From contig NC_091209.1 in assembly GCF_040958095.1 (NCBI RefSeq), positions 11,100,895 to 11,164,894 of the forward strand: a stretch of 64,000 bases of DNA, read 5' to 3'. Below are positions 55,001-64,000 of this stretch, piece after piece. Position numbers and translations under genes: made by a program. Source of the DNA: Procambarus clarkii (lineage: Eukaryota; Arthropoda; Malacostraca; Decapoda; Cambaridae). A model generated the notes under the pieces. That model ran no database searches. It was not told the DNA's origin and was given only the letters and a program-made list of their open reading frames with translations. Each line of letters begins with the position of its first letter. Position 1 is the first letter of the stretch.

Positions 55001-58000
55001 TATATGAAATACAAATTTGAGGGGTTAGCATGAAATTATTAATAAAAAAAAGTAAATAAATAAATCAGGTAAACTTTGATTTTCAAATAAATAATGAGAA
55101 AATATATATATTGAGACAGCCTGGCCCAGTGTGCGAGCCTCAGCCCACCCTAAGGTGGGCCGAGTGTTTCCCGTGAGAGTGCACCCGCACTAAAATGTGT
55201 AAACTTTCTAGTTTTGTCGCCTCAATTTTTGTGCTACGTTGTTCATTTTGGTATCAAATTGTTCAGACTAGAATTCTCTAAAGGGATATATGCATATAAA
55301 GTCATAAAGTCCCATTTGTTACCACAGCAAACCAGAAAATCCACCGAATGTTACCCAAGAGCAAGCACCAATCCGCACACCAAAGAGCGAAGAACACACC
55401 AAATTGACCAAAGAGCCAGAGCTCAACCCTCGCAGGTACAACTAGGTGAATACACCCACATCACTTGCAATAAAATGTGTATACAGTACTCTTTAGTTTT
55501 CTCACCTCAATTTTTATGTTATGACGTTCATTTTGGTATCAAATTGTTCGCAATAGAATGCTCTAAAGGGATATATGCATACAAGGTCAAATGGAAGAAT
55601 AATATTACCACCACCTTAAGAATAAAGTATATCGTCATGAAGAAAAAAATATGAGTACATTCTCATCGTTGGCATCTTCACAATGCCCATCAACATTGTC
55701 AGTCCCAAATATCTGGCAAAGCTCTTTTACACTAACTTCATCCAACTCATTGCTTATATTGTTAGAAGCATTGGACATGCTTTGTGATGCATACAAGTTT
55801 GTTTCATATACAGGTAGCTTGGTCAATAAATTTGATACAATGTACATATTCCGAGGCAGAGAACCCCAACATCACTGGAATCAACGAGACAAGGGAATAA
55901 GGAGAGAGAACGGAAATTAAATTCCATCTCGCAGGGTACAACTCACTACTTAGAAAGGACAGAACAAAAGCAAGACAATATTGTATAAAAAAAAAAAAAA
56001 AAAAAAAAAGACCTGAATGCGACCAGCATTAAATTACTGTATTAAGATTGGATACTTGTAATCTGTCTTGCCAAAATGCAAACAAACTGATAGTGAGCAT
56101 ATGCTACCAAGCTCATATAGCATCAGACTAGTGTAGCTGATGACACACTGGACAGTCATCAGAATGAAAAAGTGCTGAAAGTCAAAGTCAATTGACAGTA
56201 AATTTAATAACTCAAGTACTTGAGCAATGCATATGTCTCGCAAGTCACTTTGTCACCTAAAAACAGTTTAAACAAGGTATTGGTAAAATGTTTAGTATTT
56301 TCTACAATGACATTTAATTCATTTATTCTAGCCATTTTGTAAATGAGAATAAAGCAAGGGTAATTTAATATTTGAATCATATATTTTGAAATTAATAAGT
56401 ACTGAATGTGTACACATACTGTATTACAAGTTTTAATCATACCTTGCAACATAAGGGTGTTTGAGAGCTTGTTCCGCTGTCAGTCTTTTGTCAGGACTGA
56501 ACACCAACAACTTTTCAATCAAATCTATGGCATCATTTGGCGCACCTGCCAATATATCTTTAAGAGGCTTGGGAGTTCGGCCGCCATGAGGTTTACTCAA
56601 AAGAGTCGAGGCATACTGTGATGAAACAAGATGTAAATCTGCAGAAGAAAATAATATAGTTTTTCTTTGCTTTTCTTTCTTATCACTGAAAAGTAAGTAG
56701 ATTTATTTGCTTTTTATACCTGCTTTATTACTTTTAATCCATTCATTACTCATTGTGAACTTTCCTAAATAAAGCTAAATATTAATACTGTACTAGAACG
56801 ATGGGAAGGAAAGTGTTCTATGAACTTATACTGAAACTATCACTTCTTTAGTTCTTGCATCTCGAATTTCATTGGTAACAATATAGCAGTTTCAAGAAAG
56901 GAACCATCTGCTAGCCCATGTCAAAATAAAACCACACAACCCACTTATATATGCTGTTCTATCAGGAAATCCTGCATACTTTGTGCTATTTCTTGGTGGA
57001 AAAACATTTAGCATTCAAAAACATTTTCAGGATTGAATTTTGTGACAAGATTTTGGGTAGAACAATGTATTTCACATTATTATACTATCTGGAGTACTAC
57101 AGTTTCAGATGCATCACATAATATTCTTGTCAAGACATAATAATCACTGAAATTCCTTAAGTTAATAACTACCACAATAATGTAAACAAATCATGACATT
57201 TTCTTATTAAAATATTTAGTTAGTCATTTTCCTATTGCTACACAGTTTCCCTTGACCCAGAGTTTTGTGATTAGGATACTCCATCAGACAAAAATGTCAA
57301 GTTAAAAAGGATATTTTTTTTACATCAACACAAGTCTTATATTTCAGACTCTTTGGATTCTCACAGCTAAAACAAACCTAACCTAACCTTTAGAATGACA
57401 GTTAATAGTTGGCATAGAATCCTTTTTGTGGAATATAATATATAGTACACTAATTTTAATATCTTCATTAGTTAGCTTTCAAGTTTTTGTTTATGGTCAA
57501 ATTTTACCACTTTTATTTGAAGGCATACTTTTACATGATTTATGTATAATTATTTCATCCAACATGAAACATTAATAGCTACTCAAAACTATTCAAACTT
57601 ATTACAAAAATCAAACATTTTTCTTTGTGTACAGTATCATTATAACTACCTTCTCTGCATGGAGGAGATATAATAGACATTATTCTCTCAATCTGGTCAA
57701 GAGTAGAAGAGCCAGGAAACATAGGTTTACCCAGTAGCATTTCTCCAAGGATGCAGCCAAGGCTCCACATGTCCACTCCTAATGTGTATCTGTCAATGAG
57801 AAGACCGTGAAAAACACATGCTCAGCAAGTTTGCGTTTCAGTGTTAAAGGAACTCTTTGATAAGCATCAAAAATCTAATTACATTGTTACAGGTTTATTA
57901 AGCTTTACAAGCAACACAATATTGTACATACCTTTTAGAATTCAACAAGATTTCAGGAGCTCGATACCATCTTGTTGCAACGTAATTTGTGAGTGTAGGA

Positions 58001-61000
58001 TCACCTTGTGGTTCAACCCGAGCACAGGGCTCTACAGAACGTGCCAGTCCAAAGTCTGCAACCTTGACACGACAGTCACTATCCAACAGAAGGTTAGAGG
58101 GCTGGAAAAAAAATCAAAGTAATAAGACACTATATGTAACACCTAAGAAAATTCCTATTCAGTATATAGAGAGTTTACAAAATTAATACTCCTATATTAC
58201 TTTAATTTCAGATATCTTATTTAGAAATAGACATTTCTTAAAAAATTTAAAGGGTTTAATATTTAACTTGAAAATACTGTAGGAGCTTGGTTTTCCAAAG
58301 CCCACCGAACCAAATACTGTATTTGGATTATGCAGCCAAAATCAGGTTCGGATAATTTTCTGCCAAACTTCGCCATATCTGAACAGAAGTTCGGATAACC
58401 AGAAATTTGGTTACATAAATTTTCAAGATCTACAGTATCACACAAGACAAATTACAACAAGGTAAGCTGAACCATCCACACTTCCATGGAAATAAACATT
58501 CCATTCACTTAGACTGTATGGGTTTCGAACTGTGGACCCCACTCATGTGAAGCCGTAGCTCTATTGACTGGGCTATGAGAAGTCTTAAAAAGGAAAGTTT
58601 CCAGAAGCAACATCTTGCTGCCAAACTGGAATTTTCAACTTTTCCTGACTACTACTGAAGCTCAGAGGAATTACTGACCCATGCTCGTGTCATATAAATT
58701 GTCATCTACACTTCCGTGGAAATGTGGACGACTACTCATAGCCCAGTTGATAGAGCTTCGGCCTCACACAGATGGTACTTTCAAGGTCCATGACAATAAA
58801 ATACATACGAGTATACTACTGCAATTATCTTAACCTAATTACTACAGTCATCACTGTAAGGCTAATGTTTATGGATTAAATTATTAAATTATTAGAATTA
58901 AAGCAAGTTAAGGCTAACTTGCTTTAATTCTTATAAGTATAACTTCTATTGTCCTCCATTATTTATTAATGAAATATTTTAACCAGTATCAGACTTCATT
59001 ATTAATTTTTGTTTTTAGCAAGAACATGATAGCTCAATACATTTTCACACTACTTTTAATCCAGAACATGTCAAAATAGACCACTACATTATAGGATGCC
59101 CTATGTCATCACCTTGTAATTGAGGGTCCTGGGCTTAATGCTAAGGTTAATTGCTTAAGTAATTACCCAGGAGTTAAGCAATTGTTGTGAATTGCATCCT
59201 GGAGAAGGTCAGCACTGTAGTTGGCCTAAGGAGACCTCAATAAGTCAACATACAGGCTTCCTGTTCCCAACAAGAAACCAACACAGTAGTTTTTAAGCAG
59301 GTCCCTTGGTCACTTCTTGAGCCATGAACCAAATGGTTCGTCTCCCTATGCTGAATTTATTCAGTTTTTTTTTTATTACCCTTGCTATACGTATTAAAAG
59401 AAAAAGAAGGACAACACCTACCATTATTTTTCACTAAAAAATAATGCCATCCGATTGCAAGATACTATAGTATCCATAAATATCAGCACAAACAATGAAC
59501 ACAATATATGAGAATAAGTATAGTACAGTACATTACTTTGATAAATACACAAAGCGCCGCACATTATTAAAAAATAAAAAAAAAAAAAATATATACAGTA
59601 CCTACTAAAAAATTACAATCGGATCCAATACACAGTATATATTTTTTAGAAATAAAGTAATATTACCATTATTACACAATAATCACACTAACTTGATTTA
59701 TCAATGAAAAAATTCATTACGAGCCACGAGGAGGATTTGAACCCATGTGCTGGGTAGTCCCCCACATGCCCCAGAGGTTCGAGTCCTCATCATGGCTCCT
59801 ACAGATTTCTCATTATTATTATTATCTGTATTGTAACTCACTTTGAGGTCTCTGTGTATGACAGAGCCAGAGTGCAGATAACGAGCAGCTCGGAACAGCT
59901 GATACATGATGTAGCGTCGGTGAATATCTTCTAAAACATTGCCTTTCTTGATAACATTATGGAGATCAGTCTCTGTAAAAGAATATCTACAATAATGAGC
60001 ATTCTATTTAGGATGCAAGCTGGGAATACAGAAAATGAACTGAACATTTGTTTATAATTAGACTACAATCTAATAAAAACAATACTGTATAATTGGTGCT
60101 CCAAGAAATATTCAAACAAAACCTCTCTCACAGGCAGCAAATGTACCTGCTTATCTTAAGTCTAGACAAGACAAAAATTACATACAGTAAAAATTAATCT
60201 ATTAATTGTACTGTTCTATATTCAGTGGAGGAGATCGATGAGTGCCTTACACTAGACATGTGAAAGACATGGCTAAATATGCTAAATAATTTGCTTGTCT
60301 GCATAGGGGTCACACATCACCTAGACGCAAAGTATATAACCCGCAAATTGGATCTATGATGGAGTACTGTATTCTCTACTTGGAATTCCTATCTAAAATA
60401 AAGGCACAATTCTTGGTAGTTCAGGAGTGTGATTTAAAATGATAAAATACTGTAAGCGTGTCCTCAACTTACGAACAAAATACATTCCAAAAACACTCAT
60501 TACCTTTAATATTGGCATTGTTCTGCTTGTCTTATCATAATTATTGGCTGTATTTATATTATTAAATGTCTTGCAAGCACACACTTTCGTTTAAAGTTAC
60601 TTAGTCCATATTTTCTATTAAGAAAGTCTCGATAAATAATTTGTTTTTGTGCATTTGTTTTTACCACAATTTCTGTTCTCAAGTTCGTTGTCATAGCTGG
60701 GAAGTGTAGGTTTTACTCCAAGATATGTAATAAAAAAATGGAAATGTATTTTTTTGGGGGGGGTGGTGGGGGGGGGGGGGGGGTTGTTGCATTTCTACCT
60801 TGTCGCAGCCAAAATTGGCCGTGTGACCAAGGGGGAGACACTTATGTTTAGAGCACCAACATATTTTAGGCCCTATTACTGTCTCTGACTTAAAGTTTGT
60901 ATAAACAATAAGCTGAACCCATATATAGTACAGTATATGGGTTCAGAGGAAGCAGATAGCATAGTAGAATGTAACATACATACGTTTAAAATGCATTATC

Positions 61001-61661
61001 AATCTGTGGGTGGGTATTATATAGTATGTTTTGCGAGACTTGGCTATATCAAGTTACTAAAGACTAATTTTTATCGAGTAAGAACTACACTACAGCACAG
61101 TACCTATAATCTATTAATCACTGAACCCCAATGGTCAAGTCTTATATGCAAGATATGAGTGCATGTATGAAGTGTAGTGGAAGTAGGAAAATAGTACTGT
61201 ACTGTATGATTAAACTTTTAATATCTAAAATGAAAAGATTAAAGGAGAGAAAATGGAGGATAGGGAAAAATAGTAGAATGATAAACAAAAATGAAAAGTT
61301 TGCAGCGGGAGAGAATAATTGAGCAAAGGGAGGGAATTGGATTATGGAGGGAAAAAGAGAAGACAATGTTATAGATATGGCAGGGATATTCCTGTGCGGG
61401 CCCCAATTCTCTGGCTGGCCCACTAATAGATGTAGACGAACCCATGAACTGGAACACGAGGTAGATGTCCTTGTTGTTGTCTGCTCTCAGCACATTGAGC
61501 AGACGAATCACATTGGGATGCGACGAGAACTCCAGCAGGAAGACTATCTCTCTGAAGGTGCGTTGCGCATCCGTCTCGTTTCTAAAGGCATCAAAGATTT
61601 TCTTAACAGCCACCACTTCCCCTGTTCGACGGTCAATAGCCTTCCACACGATACCATATGC
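45819..61661 (-). CDS. MAPK15: Mitogen-activated protein kinase 15 (ERK7/ERK8)
   Basis: Atypical MAP kinase. Family members phosphorylate Ser/Thr-Pro sites, autoactivate, and act in ciliogenesis, autophagy and stress or secretion control. Eight exons splice in frame: 61442-61661, 59842-59972, 57932-58101, 57650-57789, 56443-56638, 54306-54874, 53948-54165 and 45819-46049, giving 624 residues plus TAA. Numbering from the first visible residue: G-loop remnant A-Y-G (1-3), V-A-V-K-K (about 17-21), H-R-D-L-K-P-S-N (113-120), D-F-G (133-135), activation loop T-N-Y (155-157), W-Y-R-A-P-E (161-166), D-M-W-S-L-G-C (about 180-186). The segment K-K-I-F-D-A-F with D-A-Q-R-T-F-R-E-I is diagnostic of MAPK15 rather than ERK1/2. 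After the kinase domain a Y-E-L-I (320-323) matches the LC3-interacting site of the human protein. A long Ser/Asn-rich and Gly-rich tail follows. The exon with the start codon is missing from view. The T-N-Y in place of T-E-Y is odd; no stop or frameshift is present. Confidence 0.95.
46600..46745 (+). mobile_element. Weak LINE RT fragment
   Basis: Broken frames resemble the RT C-terminal region (R-G-D-I-N-T-L-K-Y, then D-N-L-F-K-R-Y-N-S) within the last MAPK15 intron. Resemblance only. Confidence 0.4.
46975..47135 (-). mobile_element. LINE tail, 23.5-kb family
   Basis: Reverse complement of the family 3' end: 'AATTATCAAAGGCGGCACCA' and 'GGGAAGGCTATGTGGCACC', then coding tail with 'AATTCTATCGAGGGA'. 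About 60 bp of the canonical 3'UTR (the TAGCGCCC...CATTT section) is missing, so it carries an internal deletion. Confidence 0.8.
48255..48385 (-). mobile_element. tRNA-related SINE in MAPK15 intron
   Basis: 'GGGATAAGGATTTAGGATAG', 'GTGCCCAACCATTTGAATGG' and 'GGGGATTGAATGCC' identify the same family as 36130-36300. Confidence 0.6.
49260..49780 (-). mobile_element. Penelope-like element 3' end
   Basis: On the minus strand a coding tail reads [19 protein letters not shown], then S-L-S-Q-Y and [11 protein letters not shown] with a stop at 49637-49639. This is the C-terminal tail of crustacean Penelope-like polyproteins beyond the GIY-YIG domain. A UTR and a terminal block with 'GGACGGACCGAAACGTCGTC' (about 49358-49339) follow. 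Penelope terminal repeats are known to carry hammerhead-type motifs, and this block shows a degenerate one. The element is truncated on the coding side and inserted in the last MAPK15 intron. Confidence 0.7.
49765..49835. repeat. Short tandem repeat at Penelope edge
   Basis: Three to four units containing 'TTTCATTTCCGATTCTATTT' lie exactly at the truncated edge of the Penelope fragment. Confidence 0.75.
50010..50440 (+). mobile_element. LINE 3' end, copy 1 of a tandem pair
   Basis: RT C-terminal-like broken frames lead to the tail 'CACCACGAGCATAGGTTTTA' then 'ACAACGCCTAGGTAATT'. The same tail ends the next copy at 51085. Confidence 0.55.
50450..51085 (+). mobile_element. LINE RT C-terminal region, copy 2
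   Basis: Frames read [10 protein letters not shown] (about 50485), [10 protein letters not shown] (about 50640) and R-V-V-D-N-W-N-K-L (about 50936), then the tail 'CATAGCTCTCATCCTTTAAC'. These are landmarks of CR1/Jockey-type RT C-termini. Frameshifts disable it. Confidence 0.7.
51090..53940. other. MAPK15 intron sequence, unassigned
   Basis: AT-rich intron DNA. Short CA runs near 51640 and a duplicated TTTATCTAGATAnTGTATA motif (53771 and 53821) are the only repeats. Minus-strand frames at 52555-53238 show no recognised domain. Confidence 0.4.
53948..54165 (-). CDS. MAPK15: MAPK15 exon, Gly-rich tail
   Basis: Acceptor 'TTTATTTCAG' ends at 54166 and donor GTAAGT begins at 53947. It encodes a Gly/Val/Ser-rich linker (G-G-G-G-S near the middle) then [10 protein letters not shown]. 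An earlier GTTATT at 53971 could also act as donor but is weaker; the chosen donor gives the phase needed by the last exon. Confidence 0.8.
54306..54874 (-). CDS. MAPK15: MAPK15 exon with kinase end, LIR and Ser/Asn-rich region
   Basis: 569 nt. It starts with F-H-N, completing the kinase C-lobe extension, followed by I-Q-L-S-V-D-I-Y-R and Y-E-L-I, equivalent to the human autophagy-receptor binding motif. The remainder is low-complexity Asn/Ser/Gln with S-S-A-K repeats and ends P-E-K-R-R-E-R-I-Y. Acceptor 'TTTTTTCCAG', donor GTATGT. Confidence 0.9.
55120..55605. repeat. Paired dispersed repeat with LINE tail between
   Basis: About 120 bp at 55195-55310 is repeated at about 55470-55595 (landmarks 'TTCATTTTGGTATCAAATTG' and 'CTAAAGGGATATATGCATA'). 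Between them lies a LINE tail with 'ACCAAAGAGCCAGAGCTCAA' (about 55408). All within a MAPK15 intron. Confidence 0.8.
56443..56638 (-). CDS. MAPK15: MAPK15 exon, kinase C-lobe
   Basis: Encodes the C-lobe from L-S-K-P-H through D-I-L-A-G-A to [12 protein letters not shown] and H-P-Y-V, the family-typical end of the catalytic domain. Acceptor 'CTTCTGCAG', donor GTATGA (weak at +5/+6). Confidence 0.93.
57650..57789 (-). CDS. MAPK15: MAPK15 exon, MAPK insert region
   Basis: Encodes [18 protein letters not shown] with [11 protein letters not shown]. Acceptor 'CATTGACAG', donor GTAGTT. Confidence 0.93.
57932..58101 (-). CDS. MAPK15: MAPK15 exon, DFG and activation loop
   Basis: Begins P-S-N directly after the H-R-D-L-K of the previous exon. 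It contains K-V-A-D-F-G-L-A-R, then an activation segment ending [15 protein letters not shown]. The middle residue of the T-x-Y signature is Asn (AAT codon), not Glu. Donor GTATGT. Confidence 0.95.
58500..58800. repeat. Inverted pair of tRNA-related fragments
   Basis: 'AGCCCAGTTGATAGAGCTTC' at about 58740 is the inverted partner of the reverse complement of 58550-58578. Both look like the 5' half of a tRNA-derived SINE, roughly 170 bp apart, in a MAPK15 intron. Confidence 0.6.
59700..59800. mobile_element. tRNA-related fragment beside MAPK15 exon
   Basis: Contains GAGGTTCGAGTCC (B-box-like, about 59771) and a second GGGTTCAAATCC-like segment on the minus strand (about 59744). It is SINE debris about 40 bp downstream of an exon donor, not a functional tRNA. 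Confidence 0.45.
59842..59972 (-). CDS. MAPK15: MAPK15 exon with HRD catalytic loop
   Basis: Encodes [10 protein letters not shown], the I-H-R-R-Y helix, Y-L-H-S-G and V-I-H-R-D-L-K. The acceptor ends at 59973 and donor GTGAGT starts at 59841. The first two bases complete the Glu codon begun in the previous exon. Confidence 0.95.
60755..60783. repeat. Poly-G tract
   Basis: A G-rich run (GGGGGGGGTGGTGGGG followed by about 13 G) in MAPK15 intron sequence. Confidence 0.9.
61442..61661 (-). CDS. MAPK15: MAPK15 exon, kinase N-lobe
   Basis: First visible exon. Acceptor 'TTGACTTTTCAG' ends at 61662. It starts A-Y-G-I-V-W-K-A, i.e. in the middle of the glycine-rich loop, so an upstream exon must supply the start codon and the first loop glycines. 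It contains the catalytic Lys in V-A-V-K-K and the diagnostic I-F-D-A-F. It ends F-Q-F-M plus one base, with donor GTTCGT. Confidence 0.94.
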
Positions 61662-61663
61662 CT

Positions 61664-62265
61664 GAAAAGTCAAGGGGTCCAGATAAAAATCTATTGGCCA
61701 TTAAAACTATTTTAATAATACAATATTACAATATTAGAGGATGGACAGGAGTGTGAGATGAATGAATTTACAATCAGGTATTTTTTTTTATAAACATGGC
61801 TAAACTATGCATGTTGTATAGTTCAACACCATGTGAATAAAAACTAAATGGGGATAAAGCAAATTTAATATAAACTGCAAGGTTTTGATGGATGGTCATT
61901 ATGCTCCCAAGTGATGCATGTGCTCGAGCAACTATTGACCAATGAATCTATCAACTACACAAAATAAATACAGTAATAAGAGTTTGAAGATGTATGCCCA
62001 AATGTTCTAGTTCAACATTAGAATAAGAATAAACATCCATATATTACAAACAAACATTTGTTAATATTTTAATAACATATGTGAGCCACTCAGTCGTCAG
62101 TGCCCTCGGATGAATAAGAAAAATATCTACCAAGGTACTGTATTTTATTATTGTGGTGTTCTCTTGGTTCCTGAGTGAACCCACTGCTTTAATTTCATTG
62201 TGCTGGGGGACAGGTAGCCAGGGTGGTCATATGTGGCTTATGCGAGGCTGGCTAACATTAGAACT
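61664..62265. other. MAPK15 intron 1 sequence
   Basis: AT-rich, no repeat family or exon recognised. A coding exon for the N-terminal residues of the kinase was looked for here and up to the window end without success. Confidence 0.5.
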
Positions 62266-62269
62266 GCCT

Positions 62270-62850
62270 TCAGAACCTGTGTAAGCAATCATTCAGAACC
62301 TTGTATACCACTTATGTAAGACCAATCCTGGAGTATGTGGCCCCCAACAGGAAGCCCGTACCTTGTCAAGCACAACACAAAGCTTGAAAAAGTTCAGAGT
62401 ACCCTATTCCACTAGGGTATTCCCAGAACTAAGAGGCACGAGTTACGAGGAAATGCTGAGCGAACTGCACTTCATATCGCTGGAAGACAGAAGAGCTCGG
62501 GGAGACATGATCACCACATACAAAATTCTCTGAGGAATTGACATGGTAGACAAGGATTTTTTTTTTTTTTTTTTAACACGGGTGATACACGCGCACAAGG
62601 AGACATGGGACGTGGAAGCCGAGTACCCAAATGAGCCACAGACATTAGAAAAACCTTTTTCAGTGTCAGAGTAGTTAGTAAATGGAATGCACTAGGAAGT
62701 GGTGTGGTGGAGGCTGACTCATACACAGTTTCAAATGTAGATATGATAGAGCTCGAGAAGCTGGGGAATCTGTACACCAGTAGACTGACGGTTGAGAGGC
62801 GGGACCAAAGAGCCGAAGCTCAATCCCCGCAAGCATAACTAGGTGAGTGC
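62270..62850 (+). mobile_element. LINE RT C-terminal fragment
   Basis: Frames read T-Y-V-R-P-I-L-E-Y (about 62310), L-R-G-T-S-Y-E-E-M-L-S-E-L (about 62428), E-D-R-R-A-R-G-D-M-I-T-T-Y-K-I-L (about 62480) and V-S-K-W-N-A-L (about 62668, broken by an in-frame stop). It ends with the 'CAAAGAGCCGAAGCTCAATC' tail. It is a CR1/Jockey-type element, 5'-truncated, with a T run (62558-62575) splitting it. Confidence 0.75.
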
Positions 62851-62867
62851 ATGTTTGGCTTTTCTCG

Positions 62868-63030
62868 AGGACCCCCCCCCCCTCTCCCAAGGTCGAATTA
62901 CTAACCCCCGCGCAGGATGCAACCCCACAACAAGCCCACTCCTATTCACTGCTAGGTGAATAGAGGCATTAGGTGAAAGGTAATTCTGGGTTGTGCGTCG
63001 AGAACGAACCCGACTGTACTACGGAGACCC
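62868..63030 (-). mobile_element. tRNA-related SINE
   Basis: 'AAGGTCGAATTACTAACC', 'AGGATGCAACCCCACAACAA' and 'GAATAGAGGCATTAGGTGAA' match 9885-10165. Confidence 0.65.
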
Positions 63031-63119
63031 CTCAAATAGTGTGTACTGGCGAACACCTCTGTGTTACCATGTGTTAGTTCATAGATTGTATGGTGCTCTA
63101 TTTTTGTGGGTTTATATTT

Positions 63120-63190
63120 ACACGTGTATTCACCTACTTGTATTCACTTAGCTGTACTTGCGGGGGTTGAGCTCTAGCTCTTTCCTGTCG
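63120..63190 (-). mobile_element. LINE tail, inverted
   Basis: Reverse complement contains 'AGAGCTCAACCCCCGCAAGT' and 'ACAAGTAGGTGAATACACG', the same tail as 62800 and 55440. Confidence 0.6.
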
Positions 63191-63297
63191 ATCATTATTT
63201 TTTCCACGTGTGGTAAAGTCAATAATATGCTTAAGCTGTGATCTTGTTAAAATCAGCTGTGAAGGGTTAATGAAAAATGAATCATCGGAGTAGTTTT

Positions 63298-63395
63298 CAT
63301 TTATTATGCACCCCATACCCATCTTGTGGGCGGTAGTGGAAAGGGTTACAGAGGCACATAATGGGCTCAGGGACTGAACCTCACAATTGAACCAT
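63298..63395 (-). mobile_element. Retroelement 3' tail, inverted
   Basis: 'TATTATGCACCCCATACCCA' and 'GGGCGGTAGTGGAAAGGGTT' are the reverse complement of the tail at 20330-20440. Confidence 0.65.
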
Positions 63396-63639
63396 CACAA
63401 ATAATTTTTTGTGTTTAGTTAAAAACATATGCTTTTGGAATGTTACAGAATTTGCATTCATGATATTGTACACTGATTAATACTGTTTACACTGCACCTA
63501 ATTATGAACAGAATTTTAGGTCAATCTTAAACTCGTCCAATATGAAGAGTGAGGGAGCTACTAGGGGGATACATGCAGCCTCGCTGAGGACACGCTGTAG
63601 GCAGTCATGCAGAGTGGCACCATGCCTCATTGGGGAGGG

Positions 63640-63725
63640 GGCGGGGCGGGGGATGGGGGAGGGGGGCGGGGAAAGGGAGGGGCAAAGGGAGCGTGCAGGG
63701 GATGGGGGGGCAAAGGGAGCATGGT
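63640..63725. repeat. G-rich imperfect repeat
   Basis: GGGGGCGGGG and GGGAAAGGGAGGGGCAAAGG-type sequence with strong purine bias; quadruplex potential. The frames across it are composition artefacts. Confidence 0.7.
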
Positions 63726-63829
63726 AGCGTGCAGAGGTGCAGGAAGGGTGTGCTGTGATAGTGAGACACTCTTCCCCCCACCCCACCCCACCACACACAC
63801 ACACACGGAGTTATCTTGATCTTGAGGTT

Positions 63830-64000
63830 ATCTTGAGATGATTTCGGGGCTTTAGTGTCCCCGCGGCCCGGTCCTCGACCAGGCCTCCACCCCCCAGGAA
63901 GCAGCCCGTGACAGCTGACTAACACCCAGGTACCTATTTTACTGCTAGGTAACAGGGGCATAGGGTGAAAAACTCTGCCCATTGTTTCTCGCTGGCGCCC
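63830..64000 (-). mobile_element. tRNA-derived SINE, cut by window end
   Basis: Inverted copy of 11218-11460: 'TCTTGAGATGATTTCGGGGC', 'GCTGACTAACACCCAGGTAC' and a reversed body reaching 'GTTTCTCGCTGGCGCCC' at the edge. The tRNA-like head lies beyond the window. Confidence 0.85.

Noticed and set aside
61664-64000. Search for the MAPK15 first exon
   Set aside because: No minus-strand frame with a suitable start, glycine-loop residues and donor was found; the exon is probably outside the window.

Overview
The window is a stretch of an animal nuclear genome, most likely a decapod crustacean (crayfish-like). The grounds are: long intron-split genes, abundant (AC)n, (TA)n and minisatellite arrays, many tRNA-derived SINE copies, several LINE lineages with RNase H tails, a Penelope-like element end, and an arthropod TCAGT initiator. 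No prokaryotic features, rRNA genes, genuine tRNA genes or CRISPR arrays were seen. The species assignment is an inference from repeat content.

Two protein-coding genes can be reconstructed exon by exon. (1) COX6B, cytochrome c oxidase subunit 6B, lies on the + strand. It has a probable non-coding first exon ending at 9648 and coding exons 10724-10806 and 14387-14555, giving 83 aa with the CX9C/CX10C motif. (2) A MAPK15 (ERK7/ERK8) orthologue lies on the - strand. Eight coding exons run from 61661 down to the stop at 45819 and encode 624 residues; the first exon with the initiator Met was not found and is probably beyond base 64000. The kinase core is complete from the end of the glycine-rich loop onward, but the activation loop reads T-N-Y where family members usually have T-E-Y. 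One further candidate exon (42701-42825, +) has good splice signals but no recognised homology.

Layout: 1-9.5 kb is AT-rich intergenic DNA with an (AC)n tract, a LINE relic, a 33-bp and an 18-20-bp minisatellite. 9.5-14.9 kb is COX6B, whose second intron holds a SINE, a C-rich minisatellite and a MITE-like element. 15-18.5 kb is LINE and SINE debris. 17.6-38 kb is a complex cluster of direct and inverted segmental duplications. It contains five copies of a conserved exon-like block with a splice acceptor, two near-identical TATA/CCAAT/initiator promoters facing each other, minisatellites that expanded independently in the copies, and inserted LINEs. 38.5-45.8 kb is AT-rich and mostly unassigned. 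45.8-61.7 kb is MAPK15, with LINE and Penelope relics in its introns. 61.7-64 kb is repeat-rich and presumably MAPK15 intron 1.

The two recognised genes are functionally unrelated: COX6B belongs to mitochondrial complex IV, MAPK15 to ciliary, autophagy and stress signalling. The most unusual part is the duplicated cluster at 17.6-38 kb, whose product, if any, I do not recognise.
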